From: Pseudomonadota bacterium
GTDB taxonomy: Bacteria; Pseudomonadota; Gammaproteobacteria; Pseudomonadales; Pseudohongiellaceae
NCBI GenBank assembly: GCA_022563075.1
Contig: JADFOC010000075.1
Location: forward strand, 1-8,768
DNA: 8,768 bases
Reading direction: 5' to 3'
Every line of letters begins with the position of its first letter. Within the stretch, counting starts at the first letter, position 1. The notes beneath the pieces are model-generated. The model saw only the letters and a list, made by a program, of their open reading frames with translations. It searched no databases and was not told where the DNA came from. This document shows positions 1-5,648 of this stretch, piece after piece. Made by a program: the position numbers and the translations under genes.

Positions 1-116
1 CCCTGACTGCCATGGCATTACCGGATGGAAATAGCAATATTTCCAGCGCGGCGCATTGATCCCCGGATGATTTTATGCCAGCAACGCATGCGATGTTGCA
101 AAGCTTGTAGGCCGAA
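1..116. other. 3' flank of the Rieske-ThDP gene with two small hairpins
   Basis: No gene is seen here. Two short inverted repeats lie just beyond the stop codon of the minus-strand Rieske-ThDP gene. One is a perfect 8-bp stem with a four-base loop (26-33 with 38-45, loop GCAA on the + strand). The other is a GCAAC/GTTGC pair around a GCATGC core (81-85 with 95-99). In the direction of transcription (right to left) the second is met first. Neither is followed by a clear run of T on the minus strand, so a simple rho-independent terminator is not supported. They could still protect the 3' end of the message. Confidence 0.3.
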
Positions 117-2117
117 CTATATTAACTGAACATCGGCGATGATTTCTACGATGCTGGGACCTTGATAGTTCGCGGCGTCGATGATCGCCGGTTCCAGATC
201 TTCTATCTTTGTCACCTTTATGCCTCGGCCACCACAAATCTCTGCAAACTCGGCAAAGCTCGGATTATGCAGCGAGGTTTGCCATACTTCCCAATTTCCT
301 GCCATCTGCTCTTTGGATATTTTCCCTAATTCCGAATTGTTTAATAGAATATGTGTGATATTCATCTTGTATTTCACGGCGGTGGTAAAATCGGCCAGGT
401 ACTGACCAAAACCACCATCACCCGAGACTGAAAAAACCGGCCTACCTTGATAATCCTTCTCACATTGCGTGGCTGCCCAGGCACCCATTGCTGCAGGAAA
501 CGAGAAACCAATCGAGCCTAAATATCCGGACATCAAAACGCGCTGTTTGCCTTTAGTCTCAAAATATCTGCCAAAACTATAGGTGTTATTACCAACATCC
601 ACGGCGATAATGGCATTTCCCGGCACCAGCTTGGATAACACTTCGAAAATACCGGCAGAATTCAGTCCATTGCCCCTGTCATCCTGGCGGCGACTCTGTT
701 TCTCGGTTCGCCACAAGCGCCATCGCTGCGCCAACTCGGAGGATTGATCCACACCCCTCAATTGATCAGGAAGTTGCTGCAGAAAATGATTTACCGTTAG
801 GCCTATTTCACCCCAGACAGGAACTTCAACCGCGTGAAACTTTCCTAAAGTCATGCGATCGAAATCAATCTGTATCGTAGTCTTCTTCTTTTCAATGCCG
901 GTATGATTTGAGAACGAAGCGCCGAATACCAATTGCAAATCGCACTCATTCATAAACCAGCTGGCAATCGGTGTGCCAGACCGGCCCAGGACCCCTGCCG
1001 CTAACGCATGATCGTCGGGCATTTGACCCTTTGCCTTAAAGGTCGTAACCACCGCACAGCGCAGACGTTTAGCCAGCTCGATGATGTCATCCATGGCATC
1101 GCGCGCACCGTAACCAACAATTATCAATGGTCGTTGCGCTTGACCGATAAGCTCGAGTGCCTGGCTAAGCGCAAGGGCATCGGGAGTAATCAACGGCGAC
1201 CCCAGTCGGCCTTCGGGAGTACCGGGCACGTCATTTTCTTTAGCCGGGAGAACCTGCACTTCGTCAGGAAATATAAGGTTGGCGACATCACGATTTATAA
1301 TGGCGTTTTTGAGAGCCAGGGACATTAATTCGGCATGTCGTGAGGTGTGTAATACGGTTTGATTGAATGTGCTGACCGATTCGAACGCGCTCCGCAGATC
1401 AATCTCCTGGAAAGCACCCGGCCCAAGCACCTGGGTGTCAACTTGCCCAGTCAGCGCCAGCACCGGAGCCCGGTCCACCTTGGCATCCCATAAGCCAGTG
1501 AGGAGATTAGTCGCTCCAGGACCCGCAATGCCCAGACAAGCTGCCGGCAGTCCTGTCAATTTCGCATAGCCGGAAGCGGCGAATGCGGCGGCCCCCTCGT
1601 GTCTCACGCCGATGAAAGTCAGCCTTCCTTTTACTTCTTCATTGCGCAATGCCTCCGCCAGACCGAGGTTCGAATGACCGACAATTCCGAACACATACTT
1701 CACTCCCCAGTTGGTCATGGTTTGGACCATTATGTCGGCGACTGTGACCGCGGCCTCAGCCGTCGTTTCAATACCTACATAAATTCCATCTTCCCTTGAT
1801 TCAACTGGGAATATCTCCTGCCCGTCGTCATGCGCACCGGGTGATCTTCCGGTCAGAGGATCGAAATCCCAGCCGTGCCAGGGGCATCGAATCCAGCACT
1901 TATCCTCGACACCTGGCTCGATCGATCCTTCACCCAATGGACCTCCCTGGTGCGGGCAACGGTTTTCCATGGCAACAAATTCACCTTGATAGTGCACCAG
2001 GCATAGCGCTCTTACCCCCGCAGTAACCGTTTTAATTCGGCCTTCATCGAGTTCATTAATCTCGGCAACTTTGTGCCACTCGGTATTGGTAGCTCCCACC
2101 TTGTTGTCATCTGGCAT
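117..2117 (-). CDS. Rieske [2Fe-2S] domain fused to a ThDP-dependent enzyme (pyruvate oxidase/acetolactate synthase-like)
   Basis: The 666-residue product has two parts. Residues about 12-118 form a Rieske ferredoxin domain with the cluster ligands C54-P-H56 and C78-x2-H81. Residues about 123-666 form a complete ThDP enzyme. It has an N-terminal pyrimidine-binding domain with the catalytic Glu in RHEGAAAFAASGYA (E174), a central domain (about 312-450), and a C-terminal PP domain with the metal-binding GDG at 566-568 and NN at 593-594. Family members decarboxylate or condense 2-oxo acids (pyruvate oxidase, acetolactate synthase, sulfoacetaldehyde acetyltransferase), and the substrate here cannot be read from sequence. 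No signal peptide is seen, so it is cytoplasmic. The ATG at 2117 is preceded by a good GGAG ribosome site. The gene follows the Rieske/GltB gene on the same strand after 142 bases, probably in one operon. The Rieske fusion is the odd point: most relatives carry FAD and no Fe-S domain. Confidence 0.93.
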   Translation of the reverse strand: MPDDNKVGATNTEWHKVAEINELDEGRIKTVTAGVRALCLVHYQGEFVAMENRCPHQGGPLGEGSIEPGVEDKCWIRCPWHGWDFDPLTGRSPGAHDDGQEIFPVESREDGIYVGIETTAEAAVTVADIMVQTMTNWGVKYVFGIVGHSNLGLAEALRNEEVKGRLTFIGVRHEGAAAFAASGYAKLTGLPAACLGIAGPGATNLLTGLWDAKVDRAPVLALTGQVDTQVLGPGAFQEIDLRSAFESVSTFNQTVLHTSRHAELMSLALKNAIINRDVANLIFPDEVQVLPAKENDVPGTPEGRLGSPLITPDALALSQALELIGQAQRPLIIVGYGARDAMDDIIELAKRLRCAVVTTFKAKGQMPDDHALAAGVLGRSGTPIASWFMNECDLQLVFGASFSNHTGIEKKKTTIQIDFDRMTLGKFHAVEVPVWGEIGLTVNHFLQQLPDQLRGVDQSSELAQRWRLWRTEKQSRRQDDRGNGLNSAGIFEVLSKLVPGNAIIAVDVGNNTYSFGRYFETKGKQRVLMSGYLGSIGFSFPAAMGAWAATQCEKDYQGRPVFSVSGDGGFGQYLADFTTAVKYKMNITHILLNNSELGKISKEQMAGNWEVWQTSLHNPSFAEFAEICGGRGIKVTKIEDLEPAIIDAANYQGPSIVEIIADVQLI

Positions 2118-2190
2118 ATTTTTCTCCGTAGACCATTTTCAAAGCATTCAAGCCCAGACCTGGATAGCCCCAAAATAAATCTGACAGTCA

Positions 2191-2218
2191 ATGCCTATAC
2201 TGCTAGCAATAATGGCAT
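2191..2218. repeat. Imperfect inverted repeat between the two Rieske genes
   Basis: A 28-base imperfect palindrome has 13-base arms (2191-2203 and 2206-2218) that pair at 10 of 13 positions, with ATGCC/GGCAT at the outer ends and GCTAGC at the centre. It lies in the 142-base gap between the stop of the GltB-type gene and the start of the Rieske-ThDP gene. In a shared transcript it could fold into a hairpin that affects message stability or the relative expression of the two genes. No T-run follows it, so it is not a convincing terminator. Confidence 0.4.
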
Positions 2219-2259
2219 ACGCACAACTTGAACTATTGTTCCATTTTCCACGCTTTCGT

Positions 2260-3342
2260 CTACCTGCCTTTGACACCACCGTAGTCAATACCGGTCAAGT
2301 CAGACATCTCCGTCTTGAATGTTGTCAGATCATCGAGACAAAATTGATTCAGGTGAGTATGACCGCAGGCTCGTGCCAGGATGCTCATCAGTTCGACGCT
2401 GGCATGGAAGAACCGTTGCAGGCGACTAGCAGCTTCCTCCACGATCAATCGTGCCCGAAGATCCTCTCGCTGAGTGGCGATGCCTACCGGGCAGGCGTTT
2501 GAGTTGCAGGCTCGCATTCCCAGACAACCAATGGCCTGCAGCGCCGCATTTGATAGCGCGACACCATCCGCACCCAGGGCCAGAGCCTTGGCAAAATCCT
2601 CGGGAACCCTCAATCCGCCGGTGATGATAAGGGTAATGTCGTTATTGCCAGATCTATCCAGGTGTAGGCGCGCGCGCGCCAGAGCTGGAATCGTGGGTAC
2701 CGAGATATTATCCCTGAAAATCAGTGGAGCAGCACCGGTGCCGCCTCCGCGACCATCCAGGATGATATAATCCACACCTATTTCCAGCGCCGCATCGATG
2801 TCTTTCTCAATTTTTTGAGCCGACAATTTATAGCCAACCGGGATACCGCCAGTTTTTTCCCTGACCTCGGCGGCAAAGTCCTTGAACTGCTGCAGTGAAT
2901 TCCAATCTGGAAATGTTGCCGGTGAAATGGCATCTTCCCCGGGATTCAAGCCTCGCACATTCGCAATCTTAGCGCTCACCTTCTTACCAGGCAGGTGACC
3001 ACCGGTGCCGGTCTTCGCACCCTGACCACCCTTGAAGTGAAAAGCCTGGCATTTTTGTACCTTGTCCCAGGCGAAGCCGAAACGCGCGGAGGCAAGTTCA
3101 TAAAAATAACGAGAATTGGCTTCCTGCTCTTCGCTTAACATGCCCCCTTCACCCGAACAGATACCGGTACCGGCTTGCTCGGCTCCCTGGGCCAAAGCGA
3201 TCTTCGCTTCTTCAGATAACGCGCCAAAGCTCATATCCGAAACGAAGAGCGGGAGATCTAACTTCAGGGGTTTTTGCGCATTCGGTCCAATAACCAGATT
3301 GGTACCTACCTCATTATCATCCAGCAGAGGTCTCTCGGCCAA
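2260..3342 (-). CDS. C-terminal segment: FMN/[3Fe-4S] glutamate synthase-type domain
   Basis: This is the catalytic half of the broken gene, about 360 residues, matching the FMN-binding synthase domain of glutamate synthase (GltB-like). Visible landmarks are PLFVSDMSFGALSEEAK near the start and GTGICSGEGGM. The TIM-barrel phosphate/flavin-binding stretch reads FHFKGGQGAKTGTGGHLPG (102-120), followed by DGRGGGTGAAP (196-206) and ITGGLR. The [3Fe-4S] ligands fit C-x5-C-x4-C (C273, C279, C284 in CLGMRACNSNACPVGIATQ), the same spacing as in glutamate synthase. There is no glutaminase (GATase) domain and no C-terminal GltB beta-helix, so it is a stand-alone synthase core. The frame's first start-like codon is a TTG with no ribosome site, inside the conserved sequence. 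It is therefore probably not made separately unless the frameshift is absent in the living cell. Confidence 0.88.
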   Translation of the reverse strand: MAERPLLDDNEVGTNLVIGPNAQKPLKLDLPLFVSDMSFGALSEEAKIALAQGAEQAGTGICSGEGGMLSEEQEANSRYFYELASARFGFAWDKVQKCQAFHFKGGQGAKTGTGGHLPGKKVSAKIANVRGLNPGEDAISPATFPDWNSLQQFKDFAAEVREKTGGIPVGYKLSAQKIEKDIDAALEIGVDYIILDGRGGGTGAAPLIFRDNISVPTIPALARARLHLDRSGNNDITLIITGGLRVPEDFAKALALGADGVALSNAALQAIGCLGMRACNSNACPVGIATQREDLRARLIVEEAASRLQRFFHASVELMSILARACGHTHLNQFCLDDLTTFKTEMSDLTGIDYGGVKGR

Positions 3343-3875
3343 CTGCGCGACGTTGAATTGTATGTCATCCCAACACTGGGGAGCTTTCGCCTGGAGACGC
3401 CCATTGCACCCATAGGCCCATGGTGGCCTAATTTGGACAAGCCATCACTTGCCAGACTGCGGATGAATTTGACGTGGGGCTCATCCGGTGTCCCACCAGG
3501 ATCCTGGTACAGGCCCTGATAGGAATCGCGCTTGTAAGGCTGGGGATTTTCCTTTTCCCAGGCGGCTATTTCTTCTTCATCAACCCACACCGAGTCATCT
3601 TCAAGCCAGGCCGAGAATTTATGCAGGCGCTCCGAGTTATTGTATTCACTGACTCCGGTCTCGAACAAATAATCCCATCCATGCACACCACAGATAATGT
3701 TGTCACCAACGATCGTGCCATCAGCCATCAATGCCCCGCGATGCGCGCATCGACCATACATGACAGAGACCTTGTCTTCATAGCGTACGATCACAAGATC
3801 TACATTGGCGAGAAGTGCGTAGGCCGGCTTGCGGTCTTCAATTTCATTCCAGCTAGCGATGCTTACTTTTTTCAT
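3306..3875 (-). CDS. N-terminal segment: Rieske [2Fe-2S] domain protein
   Basis: This is the front half of the broken gene. Residues 1-110 form a small Rieske domain with C43-A-H45 and C62-x2-H65 as cluster ligands (YGRCAHRG and ICGVHGWDY). A linker (about 110-165) follows, which in the family leads straight into the glutamate-synthase domain. The last 25 or so residues here are out of frame and have no meaning. The ATG at 3875 has an AGGT ribosome site 5 bases upstream and GGAG a little further up. If the sequence is right, the cell makes a free Rieske protein of about 189 residues with a junk tail. If not, this is the electron-transfer arm of a fused oxidoreductase. No signal peptide is seen. 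Confidence 0.85.
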   Translation of the reverse strand: MKKVSIASWNEIEDRKPAYALLANVDLVIVRYEDKVSVMYGRCAHRGALMADGTIVGDNIICGVHGWDYLFETGVSEYNNSERLHKFSAWLEDDSVWVDEEEIAAWEKENPQPYKRDSYQGLYQDPGGTPDEPHVKFIRSLASDGLSKLGHHGPMGAMGVSRRKLPSVGMTYNSTSRSWPRDLCWMIMR

Positions 3876-3909
3876 GTTTACCTGATATCTCCGATAATAA
3901 ATTGTTCAT
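3853..3909 (-). CDS. Possible 18-residue leader ORF overlapping the Rieske start
   Basis: A short ATG frame beginning MNNLLSEISGKHEK runs into the start of the Rieske gene and stops 23 bases inside it. It is preceded by AGGGG with suitable spacing, a stronger ribosome site than that of the Rieske gene itself. Such an overlap could couple translation of the two. There is no homology evidence, and an ORF this short is easily chance. Listed only because of the ribosome site and the overlap. Confidence 0.2.
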   Translation of the reverse strand: MNNLLSEISGKHEKSKHR

Positions 3910-4176
3910 GCTTGGCCCCTGATCAATAAGAGATTCGCTAATAATTTCTACTGCCCCAGAATCTGAGTATGTAAATTGCCAGATGAAATCGGCCCTTGCT
4001 AATATTTTACCTGCAGAAGAACGATAATGGCTATTCAAATTATTATCAATATATATAATATCTAATTAGTATTATCATCTATACAATCGATAATAGTAAT
4101 TGATAAGGCAAATAATTGTTATTGCAATCGATAGCAGAGCTACTCGAATCAGGACGCCTAAGCAGACCAGGATCCG
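3876..4176. promoter_or_regulatory. Divergent promoter region between the Rieske operon and lysR
   Basis: This 301-base intergenic stretch separates the LysR-type regulator gene from the Rieske operon. The part from about 4030 to 4130 is strikingly AT-rich. It carries repeated GATAAT/ATTATC elements (4023-4028, 4042-4047, 4071-4076, 4089-4094), an 8-bp inverted pair TTATCAAT (4043-4050)/ATTGATAA (4099-4106), and two copies of CAATCGATA (4084-4092 and 4125-4133) placed 41 bases apart, close to four helical turns. This arrangement is typical of LysR-controlled divergent promoters, where the regulator binds between the two genes, represses its own gene and activates the other. No unambiguous -35/-10 pair could be fixed on either strand. 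Confidence 0.6.
4084..4102. promoter_or_regulatory. Candidate LysR-type operator (T-N11-A box)
   Basis: The sequence has the form CAAT-N11-ATTG, a perfect 4-bp inverted repeat (4084-4087 with 4099-4102) that satisfies the T-N11-A rule of LysR-type regulator sites. It lies 75 bases upstream of the lysR start and about 210 bases upstream of the Rieske start. The CAATCGATA of its left half recurs at 4125-4133. The pattern is short and the region AT-rich, so chance cannot be excluded, but its position is right. Confidence 0.45.
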
Positions 4177-5103
4177 ATGAACCTTTCTAATGTTGACCTC
4201 AATTTGCTCAAGGTGTTCGAAGCACTGTACATCGAGCGCAATGTCACCAGAGCAGCAGTTCGCCTGGGCATTGCTCAATCTTCTTTAAGCAGTTCGCTTA
4301 AACGACTGCGAGAGCTATTCCACGATGAGCTATTCGTGCGTTCATCCAAGGGCATGATGCCTACTAAGCGAGCACTGAGCATCGAATCGAATATCATCGA
4401 GTGTTTGAATTCAGTAAGGGAGGCGATAATAGTTCCGCAGGAATTTGATCCCACTTCTAGCACAAGAACATTTGTAATAGGCGGTTCAGATTTCAGTGCA
4501 TTTACAATATTGCCCGAGCTGATCCGGTTTTTAAGAAAGACAGCGCCTCAGATGCGCCTCGAGATGAGACCTATCCCCCCCAATGAGACAATCGACTACA
4601 TCGAAGGTGGCAGGGTTGATTTCGCCATCAGTTCTGAAAATATTCACCCAAAGAAAATTTTCAGAAAACTGCTTTTCAGTGAAGATATGGCCGTTATTGT
4701 GGGCAGGAATAACGCCTTACATCAACCTAATAAAAATCTCACACTGAAGAAGTATGCCGAACTTCAGCATATTTACATCACGTCTAAGGGCGAGGGTGAG
4801 AAGATGGTAGACCAGGTGCTTAAGAAAAATTCACTGAAACGGGAAATTTATCTCACGGTACAGAGCTTTCTCATCGTTCCATTCATTGTCGAAAATTCTG
4901 ATTTGATCGCAACCGTTTCCGAGAGAGTCGCCACTCAGTGTAGCCAGCAGTCCAAATTGTGCATTTATCCTTTCCCATCCAAAATCGAAAAAAACAAGTT
5001 CCACATCCTATGGGGAAAATCCGCCAATTCCGATCAAGAGTGCCAATGGTTGATAGATAGCATTGTTGACTTATTGGCGATGACTGATAAACCACATGCT
5101 TAG
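4177..5103 (+). CDS. LysR-family transcriptional regulator
   Basis: The 308-residue protein has the usual length and layout for the family. An N-terminal winged helix-turn-helix spans about residues 6-65: LNLLKVFEALYIERNVTRAA, then the recognition helix around SSLSSSLKRLRELF and the wing ELFVRSSKGMMPTKRAL. An effector-binding periplasmic-binding-protein-like domain follows (about 92-300). The DLNLLKVFEALY opening and wing resemble the NodD/NahR/LinR-like branch. It probably senses a small molecule linked to the adjacent Rieske operon, from which it is divergently transcribed. The ligand is unknown. The ATG at 4177 has only a weak AGGAT ribosome site close in front, but the N-terminus fits the family exactly. 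The stop codon overlaps the predicted stop of the facing Tat-signal ORF. Confidence 0.95.
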   Translation: MNLSNVDLNLLKVFEALYIERNVTRAAVRLGIAQSSLSSSLKRLRELFHDELFVRSSKGMMPTKRALSIESNIIECLNSVREAIIVPQEFDPTSSTRTFVIGGSDFSAFTILPELIRFLRKTAPQMRLEMRPIPPNETIDYIEGGRVDFAISSENIHPKKIFRKLLFSEDMAVIVGRNNALHQPNKNLTLKKYAELQHIYITSKGEGEKMVDQVLKKNSLKREIYLTVQSFLIVPFIVENSDLIATVSERVATQCSQQSKLCIYPFPSKIEKNKFHILWGKSANSDQECQWLIDSIVDLLAMTDKPHA

Positions 5104-5305
5104 CCCGGATATTTCTCCTTTCGGTAATTCCATGCACCGCCATTGGAGTCCAAATTATCCCTGATGAAAGGAATGGGACGGGGGGATGATCATGGTCATC
5201 GTCACTAGCTTCCTGCGCATCGGCCGATTGAGTTCGACCCGTTATGGCGGCAACACTCACGGCGGCTGTTTGCGCTGCACCTTTGAGAAATTTACGCCGA
5301 TCCAT
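5100..5305 (-). pseudogene. Short Tat-signal protein, probably frameshifted or a truncated remnant
   Basis: The frame from 5305 opens with a textbook twin-arginine signal: MDRRKFLKGAAQTAAVSVAA, with the RRxFLK motif, a hydrophobic stretch and an Ala-rich cleavage region near SADAQ. A His/Asp-rich DDDHDHPP segment follows. In the annotated frame the rest runs antisense into lysR down to 4883, which looks like nonsense. One base added in the run of six G (5180-5185) switches to a frame that ends cleanly with GGAWNYRKEKYPG and a stop at 5100-5102, giving about 68 residues. I do not recognise the protein. It may be a small exported protein or the 5' stub of a larger Tat-exported enzyme lost by deletion. 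There is no ribosome site: the ATG lies 9 bases after the tRNA 3' end. Confidence 0.5.
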
Positions 5306-5314
5306 CGCTTTTAT

Positions 5315-5390
5315 TGGTGCCGGAAAGAGGACTTGAACCTCCGACCAATTGCTTACGAAGCAACTGCTCTACCAACTGAGCTATTCCGGC
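5315..5390 (-). tRNA. tRNA-Thr (anticodon CGU)
   Basis: The minus strand folds into a complete 76-base cloverleaf. The acceptor stem is GCCGGAA/TTCCGGC, and the D arm is GCTC-AGTTGGTA-GAGC. The anticodon stem is GTTGC/GCAAT with loop TTCGTAA, giving anticodon CGT, which reads ACG (Thr). The T arm is GGAGG-TTCAAGT-CCTCT, followed by discriminator A and an encoded CCA. It resembles the E. coli tRNA-Thr(CGU) gene thrW in length and arms. Genes of this type are common attachment sites for integrative elements, in which case the island would lie on the low-coordinate (3') side. No second copy of the tRNA 3' end was seen within the window. Confidence 0.97.
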
Positions 5391-5398
5391 GTGTGACC

Positions 5399-5427
5399 AT
5401 TATAAAAGAATAAAATCACGGGGTCAG
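5399..5427 (-). promoter_or_regulatory. tRNA-Thr promoter
   Basis: On the minus strand a perfect TATAAT -10 box lies at 5399-5404, about 9 bases before the mature tRNA 5' end. At a 17-base spacing is CTGACC (5422-5427), matching TTGACA at four of six positions. The -35 element lies inside the left arm of the neighbouring inverted repeat. The expected transcript start, near 5391-5393, would leave almost no leader. Confidence 0.6.
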
Positions 5428-5482
5428 GTGGTGCGTGTTAGCGATGAAAATCGGAAGTGCTAAAACGCAAGATTTGACCCCC
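5420..5482. repeat. Long imperfect inverted repeat (REP/MITE-like hairpin)
   Basis: This is a two-part hairpin. The outer arms GGGGTCA (5420-5426) and TGACCCC (5475-5481) are perfect. The inner arms GCGTGTTAGC (5433-5442) and GCTAAAACGC (5459-5468) match at nine of ten positions, with a symmetrical 6x6 internal stretch between. At the tip CGAT-GAAA-ATCG (5442-5453) can form a small tetraloop hairpin. TGACCCC-type ends recall small palindromic elements dispersed in many gammaproteobacterial genomes. That comparison is from memory and unverified. The element abuts the dehydratase remnant on one side and feeds the tRNA promoter on the other. On the minus strand it is followed by a T-rich stretch, so it could also act as a terminator. 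Confidence 0.55.
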
Positions 5483-5483
5483 A

Positions 5484-5648
5484 GACTCCGCCGCCATCTA
5501 TGGGTACAATTATCGCCTTGAGATCAGGCACGACCGCCAGCATTTCCAGGGGTGTATTTCTCGGCATGACGATGGTCGCGGGAATTTTTAGGTGCCGGGC
5601 ATGACAGGCTATCGCTTTCGCGTGGTTGCCGGCTGACATGGCAATCAC
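5484..5648 (-). pseudogene. Remnant of a threonine dehydratase/serine racemase-like gene
   Basis: The minus-strand frame 5460-5756 contains VIAMSAGNHAKAIA followed by LKIPATIVMPRNTPLEM, the conserved cofactor-phosphate region of fold-type II PLP enzymes such as threonine dehydratase. This jumps directly to VPDLKAIIVPIDGGG, which in intact relatives lies many tens of residues further on. So a central block is missing (junction near 5530-5545). The region before VIAM, which should hold the PLP lysine, is replaced by unrelated residues, and the frame ends at the inverted repeat just after GGG. The glycine loop also carries an Asp (PIDGGG instead of PIGGGG). It cannot encode an active enzyme. The ends of the recognisable part are approximate. 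Confidence 0.75.

Larger units (their letters stand above)
2260..3875 (-). pseudogene. Frameshifted Rieske-glutamate synthase (FMN domain) fusion gene
   Basis: Two overlapping minus-strand frames (3306-3875 and 2260-3342) look like one gene of about 538 codons split by a single-base change. The N-terminal frame carries a Rieske domain followed by the linker DEPHVKFIRSLASDGLSKLG and HHGPMGAMGVSRRK. After that it degenerates into unrelated residues. The second frame, read upstream of its first possible start, gives KAPQCWDDIQFNVAQLAERP, the natural continuation. Rieske-GltB proteins with this linker and continuation are a family I recognise from bacterial genomes. Adding one base near 3383-3390 (for example one more T in the TTT at 3385-3387) rejoins them. 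It may be a real mutation or an assembly error at a short homopolymer. The rest of both halves is well conserved with no stops, which favours a recent mutation or a sequence error over old decay. Confidence 0.8.

Noticed and set aside
26..99. Hairpins after the Rieske-ThDP gene as intrinsic terminators
   Set aside because: No run of T follows either stem on the minus strand.
3474..3929. 151-residue + strand ORF opposite the Rieske domain
   Set aside because: It is antisense to a well-supported Rieske coding frame and has no recognisable features; a shadow frame.
3853..4038. 61-residue minus-strand ORF in the lysR/Rieske intergenic region
   Set aside because: It needs a TTG start without a ribosome site and shows no protein-like features. 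Only the short ATG-started end (3853-3909) is kept, at low confidence.
4075..4278. 67-residue minus-strand ORF with a hydrophobic tail
   Set aside because: It is antisense to the lysR start and its promoter. The hydrophobic end comes from AT-rich promoter DNA.
4883..5100. Extension of the Tat-signal ORF antisense into lysR
   Set aside because: The residues beyond the His/Asp-rich segment look random and mirror the lysR coding sequence. The shifted frame ending at 5100 is more protein-like.
5186..5413. 75-residue + strand ORF across the tRNA
   Set aside because: It runs through the complement of the tRNA-Thr gene and cannot be a conserved protein.
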